Counted from the first letter of the stretch, positions 1 to 9,324 are shown. The stretch is DNA of 64,000 bases from Orbilia blumenaviensis (GCA_036872755.1 JAVHNS010000014.1:1298602-1362601); one strand, 5' to 3'. Made by a program: numbers and translations. Notes: a model not told the origin generated them from the letters alone.

Positions 1-1265
1 TCAGTGAAGTTTTCTCGAGAATGAGTCCTTCGATCTGCGTTTGCGTGCTCTCTACAATTTCTCGGAGCTCTTCCTTTCGAGCTATTCACAGAACCAGTAA
101 GCCGCGGTCTTTAATCGATGGAATTTGATACGTACTTTGTTGTATATCATGAAGAGCCATCTGAAGGTCTAACAGTTTAGCCGCTTGTTGATTTTTTATT
201 AAAGTTTCTTTTTCCAGTAACGCCTTTTGAGATGTATATTGTTCTTCAAGATCGCTAGTCCTTTCTTCGAGTGCTCTTCGGACCGAGCTTTCTTCCATAG
301 CTAGTACTTCCCAGTCCTGGCCCGCCTTTCTGGTTGTTTCCAATTCATCTGCTAAGCGTCGTTGAACGATATCCGCTTCTTCGCGCTCCTTTGACCAATT
401 TTGCTGTGAGACCGAGAACCGCTGACGTAAATCTTGGACTTCCTGAGCTAATATTTTCTTTTCGGATATTGTCTGTTTCAAAGCAGCCTCAATAGCCTCC
501 TTCTCGCTAATGACAGTCTTATTTTGTTCCTCCAATATATCAACCATACCTTTGGTCTGTTGCAATTCTTCCTAGCCAGCACCGATGTGTAAGTATCTTA
601 GGAAAGGCGCAAAGGTGTTAGAGACGTACTGCGTCTTTGTTGAGTCTGTCCGTCAGAGTTGTCCGGATCGACGCTACTCTCCCAAGGAGACCTTTGTATT
701 TGTCGTCAAGCTGAGCATTTTCCGCCAGGGCCTGGGCAAGCTGTGCCTCTAGTTCGTAGATCCGGTCTTTATCAACATTATTATGAACATCGCTATCAGG
801 GCCAGATATCGGAATGTCCACATCCTCTGAATGAATAACCACAATCTCCTGTCCTACGCCTATGGGGGATACCGGGGCTGAATATTAGTCCCTATCCTCT
901 ACCCTATAAGGCTGACACAAGATGATTCAAGACCAACCTTCTCGAGGGGTGTTTGACCCTGCATCATCTTCTAACTCCTCCTCCTCTGCTTCTGGACGCT
1001 ATAAACGGATCAGCCGACTGCCTACTATGTCCAAAAAAGCGAACCACGTTCATCACTCGAAACATAATGCCGGAAATGGATCCAACCTCATCGTGCGATA
1101 TAGACTGCGGTCTAGAGGCTCCTTCAATCTGCTTTTTAGATGCGCCCTTACGCGCTTTTTTACCCCTTTTTCTACCGATGGTGCCTTTATTACATCTCGT
1201 CAGCAAACCCGGTCGTTCTAAGCAAGGGACTATAGCTTCGTACCTCCGGATTCCGAATCATCCAT
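1..1265 (-). CDS. RUD3: Rud3-like GRIP-type golgin, 3' end beyond the window
   Basis: Coiled-coil Golgi matrix protein; yeast Rud3 is recruited to the cis-Golgi through Arf1 and acts in vesicle tethering. I built six exons on the minus strand: 1265-1244, 1184-1087, 998-938, 853-630, 571-136 and 81 to beyond base 1. The joins keep one frame and give about 307 codons. Splice sites include GTACGA, GTTGGT and two GTACGT donors; the 84-nt and 59-nt introns carry ACTAAT and CTGAC branch-like sites. The order is a short acidic start (MDDSESGG), a basic KRGKKARKGASKK patch, an acidic stretch, then long heptad-rich helix with RLNKDAEEL, QDWEVLAMEE and RKEELREIVES, which match my memory of fungal Rud3 homologues. 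The C-terminal GRIP-related domain is missing because the window ends. The ATG context (A at -3, G at +4) is strong. The first two introns are the least certain joins. Another golgin is possible but less likely. Confidence 0.72.
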
Positions 1266-1323
1266 TCTGATGTATCACCGGTCCATCAATTCCCGGTCCT
1301 TGTATTTATTTTTATTTTCTTCT

Positions 1324-1327
<4 letters not shown>

Positions 1328-1354
<27 letters not shown>
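1328..1354. repeat. Poly(dA:dT) tract, 27 bp
   Basis: An uninterrupted run of 27 adenines about 65 bp upstream of the RUD3 start codon; it reads as T27 on the coding strand. Poly(dA:dT) tracts deplete nucleosomes in fungal promoters, so this may be part of the RUD3 core promoter. That role is inferred. The exact length may also be affected by sequencing error. Confidence 0.8.
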
Positions 1355-1626
1355 TTCCGGAGAGGGGGGAAAGAGGTGAGAAAAAGGGACAAAGAGATTG
1401 TGAAATCAGTAGGGGTGTGTGTACGAATGACTCGAAAACCGGCCAGCGTCGCCGCACGGGTCGGGAGGTGTCGCGAATGAATATATCTAGTGGTTGGATA
1501 GGTGGAAGTCCGAGGCGAAAGAGCCGCAGCTTAAGTGTAGGTATATTCTTCAGTACGGAGTGATTACCCCAACACATGAAACCGACCACGCTCGACACTA
1601 GAAAAACCAAGTGCTTCAAGCTCTTG

Positions 1627-1662
1627 GGTACTTAATTAGGTACTTACCTAGGTACTTACATA
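1627..1662. repeat. Three tandem copies of a 12-bp unit (GGTACTTAnnTA)
   Basis: The units are GGTACTTAATTA, GGTACTTACCTA and GGTACTTACATA. The second and third units overlap the palindromic core ACCTAGGT, which recurs in other intergenic regions of this gene island, near 3780 and 6334. Confidence 0.8.
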
Positions 1663-2188
1663 TGTCAGAACAATGGCGTATTTGAATACCGTCGCAATCC
1701 AACTATATTGAAGCACTGTGATTCTAATACTATATTAATCTTGTCTCGTAGACGATAGAAGTATTGTTTTCATTTCGATTCAAGTTATAATACTACAATG
1801 ATACTACATTAATCCCTAGGGTATTTCTAGCACGGCAGGTAAATATGGACGAGACCCCAAGCTGTGATTGGGTTTGATAACCCCCGACCAAGGCAACGAG
1901 CTTTAATATCAACATACGTGTTTACACATTCGCTTTTTGATGCAGGACTGATAGGAGCCGGGGCTCTGTAGAGACCGCAGCGCAATTTTCTTTTTCTTTT
2001 TCAACGGGTCTGGCAGTACCGTGATGGATTAGACCAGTCACATGTGCCTATAGAACTTCGAATGTGGTACCAGGTTTGCTTAGAACTAGTATTTAAACAT
2101 ACTTGTGATAACTCGTCTTGTATGACCCCCTTCAATCTATACGTAGGCGTAGCCCAACCCCTTGAGAGTAGTAGATCGAAAGTTGCCT

Positions 2189-3516
2189 TCACTGAACCGG
2201 GCAATTCTCAATATCGGGTGGTAAACCATCTCCCTGGCCCATATCTCCCAGCAACTCTGCAGGAGGCGAGCCGACAGCTTGCATCTATAATTCGAAGTGT
2301 GGGTTAGAGAGAGTTACTCCTTTGGGGTGAGAAGATAGGGTGATAACGCTGACACACCTTTTGCATTCTTTCTACGATGTACTCTCGATCCATATCGCTG
2401 GAGTCCGAAAACGATGGTTGTTCGAACTTCGCAACAATCTCCCGCACAAGCCTCGCTTGCTCTCTAAAATTATCCATCTCTTCCACTGAGTGTTTTCCCT
2501 CATTCTCCACAAGCCAACCAGGGAACTTTTCATTTAGTTCCTTCATCGGTTCATAGAGTATTTCTTTGTTTGTGAGCTGTTCCATCATGCCCATCAGCAT
2601 CTTCGAAAAATCTTCATCAGAGCCCCCTCGTCCTGTCGCCATCTGCATTTGTCGCAACATCTCAGCTAGAAAATCATCTGATTGTGAATCTGCCATCTCA
2701 GTATCTATTTCTGCTCCAGACTCCTTCATTCTCTCCATGGTCTTTGCGATAGTATCATGAAACGACGAAGCACCTTGCGCCACATCTTCGTCAACCTCTA
2801 GTTGCACACTCGTCGCATCGGGTGCAGGAACGGGCCCCTTCCCATTATCTGCCTGGTTTGGAACTGGGCCAGCTGATTTATCCAGCTCTTGAACTAAAGA
2901 ATCGAACTGAGCTTGGAATTCCGGCTACACGAAATGATTGCGATTAATCCAGATGCCAGGTTTTGGTAATTGGTTGAAGATTTTCTTCCTTACGGATTCT
3001 TCCATTTCTTTTAAGAGATCCGCCATCCCTTGTTGCAGTTGTCTTGCAAAATCGTCATCGAGGCTGTTCAACGAAGGTTGATTCAAGGAGGCACCTTGTG
3101 TAGACGTTTCCCCGTGCAAATTCTTCGCCGATTTAGACGAGGACCCAGCGTTAAACTCGTCGAGAATGTCTAAAGTTTGAGATTACGATTAGCACGACGC
3201 CTGCTGCGTAAAGTTTCAGCGTATTGATTTACCAACCATCTAGCTCGTCGAGATCGTCGTCATCGTCGTCGTCGTCGTCATCGCCATAATCGTCGTCATC
3301 TCCGACATAGCTGCGCAATCCGTCGACTTTGTGAGGCTGGATAGTTGCACTGTTTCCAGCTACACTGCGCCCTCCAGGTAGTATATTTGGCGAAGCGCTT
3401 TGGGAAATCCCAGATTGTGATTCTGTTGCTGGTTCGGCCGGAGCATCTGGTTTTGTCCCGCCCGTCATATGGACATCCGATGCAGGGCTTCTTAGAAACG
3501 GTAATTTAAAAACCAT
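2189..3516 (-). CDS. PEX19: Peroxin-19, import receptor for peroxisomal membrane proteins
   Basis: Pex19 binds newly made peroxisomal membrane proteins in the cytosol and docks at Pex3 to insert them. Four exons: 3516-3237, 3169-2994, 2924-2358 and 2284-2189, with introns of 67, 69 and 73 bp (donors GTTGGT, GTAAGG, GTGTGT). The product is about 372 aa. A proline-rich N terminus and an aspartate run lead into DLDELDDILDEF, the conserved N-terminal Pex3-binding region. The middle exons carry DFARQLQQGMADLLKEMEES. The third exon holds the best conserved block, LTNKEILYEPMKELNEKFPG, typical of the Pex19 cargo-binding domain. The small last exon ends in CPVQ, a CaaX box, so the protein is probably farnesylated. 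The first ATG at 3516 has a strong AAAATGG context; the in-frame ATG at 3468 is an alternative that gives 356 aa. It is divergently arranged with UBC9. Confidence 0.95.
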
Positions 3517-3932
3517 TTTCAATGAAGTATCTCAAAAAAGCAAGCGAACAAGGTCTGTTTTCCGGGGTGGGGGGTCCTGCTCTGCACGATGATGGGTGTG
3601 GAATCTGTCTGGCAGTGGAGCTCGAGCCTCAGAGGATTTTCCAGGGTTTCACTGATGCCTCGGCCTCTGGCAGTCTTGGCTCCCAGAGCCATGCTTTGCG
3701 CCCAAGCCTGGTTCCATAGCAGGATCTGACTTTTAATACCTCGCGCTGCTGATGGAGCAACCATAGACTAAGTACTAACCTAGGTAGCTACAACCTTCCA
3801 AACCACGATTCTCATCCTCCGTCCACGCACCATTATCAATCCGCAGGCCCCGCTCAAGCACCCCAGCGTATACTAGCTGCTAATCACTACGGCTCTGCTA
3901 GATCAGTATACTCGTTACATTAAGTTCCCACC
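3517..3932. promoter_or_regulatory. Divergent promoter region between PEX19 and UBC9
   Basis: About 416 bp separate two start codons on opposite strands, so both promoters must lie here. Frames across it are open on both strands for 65-81 codons but look like chance. A CCTAGG palindrome (AACCTAGGTAG) lies near 3778-3788. No confident TATA box is seen. Confidence 0.55.
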
Positions 3933-4617
3933 ATGTCCTCGCTTTGTCTTAACCGTCTACAGGAGGAGAGGTCAGTCTACACCTCCGTCCTAACCCTGTA
4001 TTCCGCCGTCCTTCCATCCCTCAAGCATTGCTGAAAGTGATATAGAAGACAGTGGCGTAAAAATCACCCATTCGGATTTTATGCGAGGCCGCAACGTGGC
4101 GCTGACGGGATAGACCTCCGGCAATGGAGCTGTGGGATCCCTGGCAAGGAAAAGACTCTGTGGGAAGGAGGTCTATTCAAGCTCGAGATGGCATTCCCTG
4201 AAGGTATTGAACAATATTTCCCGACAAGTTGTAATGGCCTTGATACTTATGCCCCCCTTCTTTTCACCGACCAGAGTATCCAACAAAACCACCAAAATGT
4301 TAGCCAGGTCCCGTACCCTCAGTGTCGATTTGATTTAGCGATGATAAGTTAATATAGTTCTAGGTAAATTTGTTCCGCCCCTGTTCCATCCGAACGTCTA
4401 TCCCTCCGGCACCGTATGCTTGTCAATCCTCAACGAAGACGAAGGCTGGAAGCCAGCCATTACCATCAAACAAATACTTCTCGGTATCCAGGATCTCCTA
4501 GACGATCCGAACCCGGAGTCACCTGCCCAAGCCGAAGCATACAACCTGTTCAAAAAAGACCGCGCCGCCTACGAAAAACGTATTCGAGCTCTCGTGAAGG
4601 AAAACCAAGCAACCTAG
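3933..4617 (+). CDS. UBC9: SUMO-conjugating enzyme E2
   Basis: Ubc9 takes SUMO from the E1 enzyme onto its active-site cysteine and transfers it to substrate lysines, mainly in the nucleus. Four exons: 3933-3970, 4046-4203, 4275-4298 and 4364-4617, with introns of 75, 71 and 65 bp. They sum to 474 nt, a 157-aa protein, the normal length for the family. The start [13 protein letters not shown] is typical. Visible blocks are [36 protein letters not shown] and [15 protein letters not shown], where the Cys is the catalytic residue, then [18 protein letters not shown] and [10 protein letters not shown]. The third exon is only 24 nt, and its donor GTTAGC splits the Cys codon of PPKC. The start context is CACCATG. 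The gene is convergent with RPS23. Confidence 0.96.
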
Positions 4618-5270
4618 AAAACTTCGCTTGGGAGATAATACTTTGAATTATACTAGAAAGGTCCGGGTCTGGTCGTATATTTCCTCTTTCAGCACAAAAA
4701 TCCGAGGGTGGTACAAATGCTTGTTGCTGGTTTCCGATATACGGCCGCCCTTTGTCTTGTCTTTAGCCGTCGAGGCACAATGTTTTCCTGCTGGAGTTAC
4801 AGGTGTATAAAGATACCCTTGGAATCGTCAGACATCTTGGTAAACTATAACACTACAGCTTGATTGTTGGACAGTGGATAAGATATTAATCGATGTCTGT
4901 CATTTTTTCTGAGCGAGCACACATGAAGCTCGTGATTGCCTTGACATTGTGCTGGTCTGGGTCACGCAGCCTCAGTCTTACTAAGAAGCCAAAACAGAGA
5001 AGGAAGAAAATAGGTGACAAGGAAGAGAAGAAAAAGAAATTTCAACATCGAAACGAGACCATTTTGCTATTTCATAGAATTTCCTGCCGATCCACTTGTC
5101 GTAGAATTGCAGGTATCAGTATCGTATTAGGTCGCAGGCCTTTTGCTGCCATCTCGTAGTCTGCGGTTCTAAAATGCCCGTCCTTTTCATAATACATACA
5201 CAACAGAAACGCCATAGATGAGGAGGAAACAGGGAATAAAGCAATGGGTTGGCGATTGAAAGGAGCAACT
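4618..5270. other. Convergent 3' region between UBC9 and RPS23
   Basis: A gap of 653 bp between the stop codons of two converging genes, so it should hold both 3' UTRs. It contains a purine-rich stretch around 4990-5050. An open frame at 4893-5159 on the plus strand has no start context, domain or family resemblance that I recognise, and is left out as chance. Confidence 0.55.
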
Positions 5271-5994
5271 TCAACTTCTTGGCTTTTCCTTCTTCTCTTT
5301 CCACAAGGCCGCTACATGTCCAATTAGCAGAAGCTTAAACAGGAATTTCAATAGTGGTGACTTACAAAGACCGACACCGGAAACCTTCACGACCTTAAAC
5401 CGGACACCGGGAATATCACCCTTAGCTTTACCCTTTCTACCGAACCCTGCCAGGAGAACTTCATCGTTCTCATCGACGAAGTTCAAGCAACCGTCATTAG
5501 GAACTACAGGGTGTGGCCGTCAGAAAACACACAATATGTATTATATATATATGTATAAATATCCTCTATGGAGGGGGTGTTAGTATGAAAACTCACCGAA
5601 GGCTGTGACTTTCTTGCCGTTCTTGATAAGCTGGACTCTGACACATTTACGAATAGCGGAGTTTGGCTGTTTGGCCTCGACACCGACTTTTTCAAGGACG
5701 ATTCCTTTAGCGTGCGACGAACCGCCGAAGGGTGATGACTTGAATGCGGTCCCTAAAAGGCGTTTCTTGAATCCCAAATCCGCCCATCGACTATTTGTTG
5801 TCAATTAGTGTTCGGGATACGGCGATGCTAGGTTTCGGGTTGGGTAAGAACTGTACTTGTCTCGACGATGGTTTCGTAGTTTACGAGCGGAATTTAGACC
5901 TCTTGGCTTGCCTCTGCGATTAAAATTCCATTAGTTTTGGCTACAGAAGGCGATACTTGTCTGTGTATTCGTGAGCTTCAGCTTACTTTCCCAT
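5271..5994 (-). CDS. RPS23: 40S ribosomal protein S23 (uS12)
   Basis: Universal small-subunit protein at the decoding centre. Five exons: 5994-5987, 5913-5857, 5790-5597, 5503-5366 and 5311-5271. The introns are 73, 66, 93, 54 bp in transcript order. The 438-nt CDS encodes exactly 145 aa, as expected. It starts [20 protein letters not shown], continues with [19 protein letters not shown] and [20 protein letters not shown], and ends [22 protein letters not shown] carries the conserved uS12 loop, whose proline is hydroxylated in other eukaryotes. The first coding exon is only 8 nt (ATGGGAAA), so simple ORF finders miss it. A HomolD-like box lies about 170 bp upstream. MPP10, a factor needed to make the same 40S subunit, lies directly upstream on the same strand. 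Confidence 0.98.
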
Positions 5995-6347
5995 TTTGAA
6001 GAAATTGGTGATGGATTCTGCGGTTAGGATGAAGTTGAATAGATCGAGCTTTGTGATGGTCGCTTCAAGTTTTCGGCAAATGTAAGTGGGATTAGTTTTT
6101 GTTGATTGCTCCAGCCAAGAGCCTCAAACGATAGTTTTAGAGCCTATACCTAATATGGAAACGCAGTCACGATCGGGCCTTGAGACCCCACACACCGAAC
6201 AACACAGAATCGCGCAAAAGTGATCTAAACAGTACTGCAATTGATTGTCCTAAGTACTACTCAAGTTGCTCGGCATGCATATGGCAGGTAATATGCGCTA
6301 TATAAGGTATAGAGAGACATATATACTTAAGTACCTAGGTATCTAAA
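5995..6347 (-). promoter_or_regulatory. RPS23 promoter / MPP10 3' region
   Basis: 353 bp between the MPP10 stop and the RPS23 start, with no coding signal. It contains a CAGTCACG box at 6164-6171 and a TACCTAGGTA palindrome near 6330-6340, close to the MPP10 stop codon. Confidence 0.6.
6164..6171 (+). promoter_or_regulatory. HomolD-like box of a ribosomal protein promoter
   Basis: CAGTCACG is identical to the HomolD box of fission-yeast ribosomal protein promoters, and the box is known to be enriched upstream of ribosomal protein genes in many ascomycetes. It lies about 170 bp upstream of the RPS23 start codon, on the strand opposite to the gene. The match is 8 bp, so a chance hit is possible; the position makes a real site more likely. 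Confidence 0.5.
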
Positions 6348-8135
6348 CTAAAGCTTAATCCGTGACCCAGAAGATGTGATCTTTCCAGTGCGAGAACTCC
6401 CTAACGAGACCTGTTGGCCGTCCCGACCAATAACCGCGACATCAGCTTTCTGGAGAGTTTTCAGTACAGCAAAATTGCCATCATGACTCCCGGTTTTAGA
6501 TGAATCTGATGTATGATTTTTCCTTCCCTTTTTCCTTGTTGTGCTACCCCTCTTCGCCTCTGAAAGGGACACAGGGATCCCGGATATCTTGATTACACCA
6601 TCCGATTGATGCGCTTTTGTCGATGGGTTATAAATCTCTTGAGGTGCCAGTGCAGCCGAGGTGGGCCCAGATAGATGATTCGAATTCACCTGTGCTTCTT
6701 CAAGATCGAGGGTTCGAACATCTTGGGCAACCGAAAGAGCTGGCTGCGCTCTCTTTGGCGTAAAATGCCAAGAGCTCAACATATCTAATTGGTTGCTAAC
6801 CGTCGAGAACAAACCTACTATCTCTGACTTGAGAGCATTTTGTTTCATGTCCAAGCTTTTCCCTTGCACTGGTGCTACTTGTTCCAGGTGTTCCTTTTCA
6901 TATACTTCGGCCAACCCAATCCTCGACTTTGAATCCTCGAGTTCGACGGCCGGACGCCGGGATTTCTCATAATTTTCTGGGTTCCTCCGGAGTAATTCGT
7001 CAAAGCGCCCAGTAAGAATCCTTCCCTTGATCATATCTTCAAGCGTTGTTGTCGAGTCTTGGGTGACGATAGGCACTGGTTTACCGATCCTTTCAAAATC
7101 CAAATCTTCTTGTAAGAGAGAGTTGAATGGTCTTTGCTTTGAATTTGTTTCGCCCGATAATGTCCATTCTTGTTGCTTTATATTTTGCTTCTCCAACTCT
7201 CTTATACGTCCACTTAGCCGGGCCTGATCATTTCTATGTGAAGAGAGATTCATGTCCCTGGAGATATCAGATCTCGAGCTTTGGTCGTCAAATTCCAGAC
7301 TTAAAGGGGCCTTGTCAAACAAATCCCGCTTAATTTCGTCCAATAGTGCCTCGTTGTCATCAATGAGCCTGATCTCTTCATCTTGGGACCGAATGTTCCG
7401 TAGCGCATTGGTATCACCATCGAGAGGTCTACTCCGGCCCTTAGGAGGCAGAAAAAAATCCGTGTACATAACCGTGCGATTTGCGTCTGTGGATGAATCG
7501 GAATCCAAGCCAGCATCATCTTCCTCGTCGAAATTCGCGTGCCAATCAATTGTCGTATCAAGCCCGCCGAATGATTCTCCCACTTCATCCGCCTGTTCAA
7601 ACCTTTCAGTTTCGAGGTTGAACGCATCGATAGAAAAGAACCCATCGTCAAGGCCGTTCTCGCCCCCCCGGGTCTTGCTTGGGAGACTCGAAAATTTAGC
7701 GGCCTCGCGGGAAGTTTCAAGATGACTAGATCCAACTTCAGAGCCGGTGCTCTCAGGACAAGAATCATCCGTGCCGTCAGGAGAACGACAATCAGCCCGT
7801 GGGCTTTCAGGACATTCGAGATCTGGAAAAGCCGAATGGCTAGGTTGCTTACGGTGCCTTGTTCGTTTCTTTGGTCGCTCGGCACCAGTATCGGCCTCGG
7901 GCGCGCTGGATCGGTAGGCTGTTTTCTTTATGGCATGTAGAAGTACTTGGCTTTGCATCCAGATTTGGTCGACGTCAAAACCTGTGATGTAGACGTTGTG
8001 GGCGATGGCCTCAGCGCCTGCGATAGCGTTGAAATAGAATTGGCTACTTGTGATAGATCCATCATAGGTAGTGCTGTCCGAATCGAGGTAACTTGATGGC
8101 TGATGAGCAAGTGAGGTCAGTAGCTGACTTGCCAT
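6348..8135 (-). CDS. MPP10: U3 snoRNP protein Mpp10
   Basis: Mpp10 forms a subcomplex with Imp3 and Imp4 in the SSU processome, where it helps U3 snoRNA direct early pre-rRNA cleavages in the nucleolus. One uninterrupted frame gives 595 aa from the ATG at 8135 (ACAATGG context). The open frame runs 7 codons further upstream, but from a TTG. Family blocks are GFDVDQIW near the N terminus, long acidic stretches (FDEEDDAGLDSDSS), VMYTDFFLPPKG, the helical segment LSGRIRELEKQN, EWTLSGETNSKQRPFNSLL with EEDL-like QEDLDFERIGKPVPI after it, TLEDMIKGRILTGRFDELLR, and LDMLSSWHFTPK near the C terminus. The tail is basic and rich in Ser, Lys and Gly. It is upstream of RPS23 on the same strand. Its own promoter is squeezed against transposon sequence starting near 8290. 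Confidence 0.95.
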   Translation of the reverse strand: MASQLLTSLAHQPSSYLDSDSTTYDGSITSSQFYFNAIAGAEAIAHNVYITGFDVDQIWMQSQVLLHAIKKTAYRSSAPEADTGAERPKKRTRHRKQPSHSAFPDLECPESPRADCRSPDGTDDSCPESTGSEVGSSHLETSREAAKFSSLPSKTRGGENGLDDGFFSIDAFNLETERFEQADEVGESFGGLDTTIDWHANFDEEDDAGLDSDSSTDANRTVMYTDFFLPPKGRSRPLDGDTNALRNIRSQDEEIRLIDDNEALLDEIKRDLFDKAPLSLEFDDQSSRSDISRDMNLSSHRNDQARLSGRIRELEKQNIKQQEWTLSGETNSKQRPFNSLLQEDLDFERIGKPVPIVTQDSTTTLEDMIKGRILTGRFDELLRRNPENYEKSRRPAVELEDSKSRIGLAEVYEKEHLEQVAPVQGKSLDMKQNALKSEIVGLFSTVSNQLDMLSSWHFTPKRAQPALSVAQDVRTLDLEEAQVNSNHLSGPTSAALAPQEIYNPSTKAHQSDGVIKISGIPVSLSEAKRGSTTRKKGRKNHTSDSSKTGSHDGNFAVLKTLQKADVAVIGRDGQQVSLGSSRTGKITSSGSRIKL

Positions 8136-8289
8136 TGTGATAAATTTGTCGCGCAAATAATCCCAAAGGTCTGTCTGAACAGCGATATTTTTTATTTTTC
8201 CATGTTTTATATATCCTTGGCATTAAGCTTGTCCTTGGCAGATTCTATGTTTGACTTGCCACTTCAGCAACACAAATCATAGATCCCAA
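8136..8289 (-). promoter_or_regulatory. Short MPP10 upstream region at the isochore edge
   Basis: About 150 bp separate the MPP10 start codon from sequence that belongs to a Helitron-like terminus. This is the last stretch of ordinary composition before the AT-rich tract. No clear promoter motif is seen. Confidence 0.45.
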
Positions 8290-8389
8290 CTAAGATATAG
8301 CAAGAACGGTTGGCCGCCCAAAGTCAGCAGGGCGGGCATACAACCCTCGCCTGCAGGATCACTCTGCTCTGCAACAGAGCAGTCGGGCA
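8290..8389 (-). mobile_element. Divergent Helitron-like 5' terminus (Y-related)
   Basis: On the minus strand, reading from 8389, the sequence begins TGCCCGACTGC, the same 11 bases that open every Y element, but then diverges. The next bases form a perfect 8-bp stem (8364-8371 with 8375-8382, CTGCTCTG/CAGAGCAG) with a 3-nt loop. Y copies carry a different stem, CTGCAT/ATGCAG, at the same position. This is probably the 5' end of a sister family or a truncated copy. Its inner limit is a guess. Confidence 0.55.
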
Positions 8390-8468
8390 ATAATTTATAT
8401 ATTAAATTTATTTTTGTTAAAAAAATTTTATTGAAGGTTTTTAGTATAAATTCTAAAGATAAAAACTT

Positions 8469-8645
8469 TGCCTGACTGCATTTATGCAGTAGGGTTAAAG
8501 TTGAACCAGTGCGAGGCGCGGTCCTTACCTGCAAAAAAAATGTGTTGTTTTTGATTGACTTGGAGAAAATTTGTATGAGGTTTTGTAAGTTTTGGTATAT
8601 ATTTTTTGGCGTTTTGGTAGTTTTGTGCTTAGTTGTTTGATATAA
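8469..8645 (+). mobile_element. Truncated Y element, 5' fragment
   Basis: Starts TGCCTGACTGCA with the ATGCAG hairpin arm and the motif GGGTTAAAGTTGAACCAG shared by all Y copies. Similarity fades near 8640, where a different LTR-like motif begins. There is no 3' end with CTAG, so the copy is incomplete. Confidence 0.65.
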
Positions 8646-8670
8646 GAAATCGTATACTAGTTAAAGTAAT
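8641..8670 (+). repeat. LTR-like terminal motif, copy 1
   Basis: TATAAGAAATCGTATA matches the start of a second copy at 34561 (TGTAAGAAATCGTATA) with one transition. A TG start followed by AAGAAATCGTATA suggests an LTR end of an otherwise lost element. Confidence 0.35.
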
Positions 8671-8728
8671 ACATAAATGTTACTAGGTAAGAAATGTATT
8701 AATGTAAATATAGATTAACTGTCATTAA

Positions 8729-8778
8729 CATCAGGAAAAATGAGTTGTGTCATCCTGGGCATCTGACGGCAGGACGAC
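8729..8778 (+). repeat. CATCAGGAAAAA motif with hairpin
   Basis: CATCAGGAAAAA (8729-8740) is followed by a near-perfect 9-bp stem (GTCATCCTG at 8749-8757 with CAGGACGAC at 8770-8778, one mismatch explained by G-to-A). The motif recurs at 9084-9097 and, reversed, at the right end of the large element near 58014-58025. It is probably a transposon terminus. Confidence 0.4.
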
Positions 8779-9324
8779 CAGAACACTTTCAAAATATCTC
8801 ACACCATCTAGATAACAATATTTAAAATTTTATTTTAAATAGTCAACATTTATAAAACATTTCAAACATTTGATATAATTTTATTATTCTAAATTATTAT
8901 ATAGTTTTATCATTTACAATATTTTAATTGAAAATAATCTATAATCAAATAATTAATATTTAATATTAGTTTATAAATTTTATAATAATATTGAAAATTT
9001 TGGGAAAAAAAATTTTATATTAAAAATTTATTTTGAAATTAATAATATATTTTATAAATTTTTAATATTTATATTTAAATTTACATCAGGAAAAAAACAC
9101 ATCTCCTTAATATCATCAGATAAAACACCTCTCCATTAGACTTTATTATAGTTTATTATATTCTATTAGGTTTTATTATAATTTATTATATTTTATTATA
9201 ATAAATTTATTTAATATTATAATAAAATTAATAAAGGTTTGTATTGGTTTTTATTTAAAGTTTAAAATTTTCTTTAATATTAAATTTATTATTAATAATA
9301 ATATTTAATTTTATATTATTTTTA

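Larger units (their letters stand above)
1266..2188. other. Intergenic region between RUD3 and PEX19
   Basis: No coding exon was found here. It should hold the RUD3 promoter (RUD3 starts at 1265, minus strand) and the PEX19 3' UTR. Two simple features stand out: an uninterrupted run of 27 A at 1328-1354, followed by a G-rich stretch on the plus strand, and a triple 12-bp direct repeat at 1627-1662. The reading frames across 1275-1619 and 2044-2307 have no recognisable composition and are treated as chance. Confidence 0.6.

Noticed and set aside
3519..3764. 81-codon minus frame upstream of PEX19
   Set aside because: Lies in the divergent promoter, has no family resemblance and is not joined to PEX19 by a convincing splice.
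4893..5159. 88-codon plus frame between UBC9 and RPS23
   Set aside because: No recognisable domain; it lies in the convergent 3' region and looks like UTR sequence.
7301..7885. 194-codon frame on the minus strand overlapping MPP10, and plus-strand frames at 7027-7940
   Set aside because: Shadows of the long MPP10 frame; composition follows MPP10 codons and nothing is recognisable.
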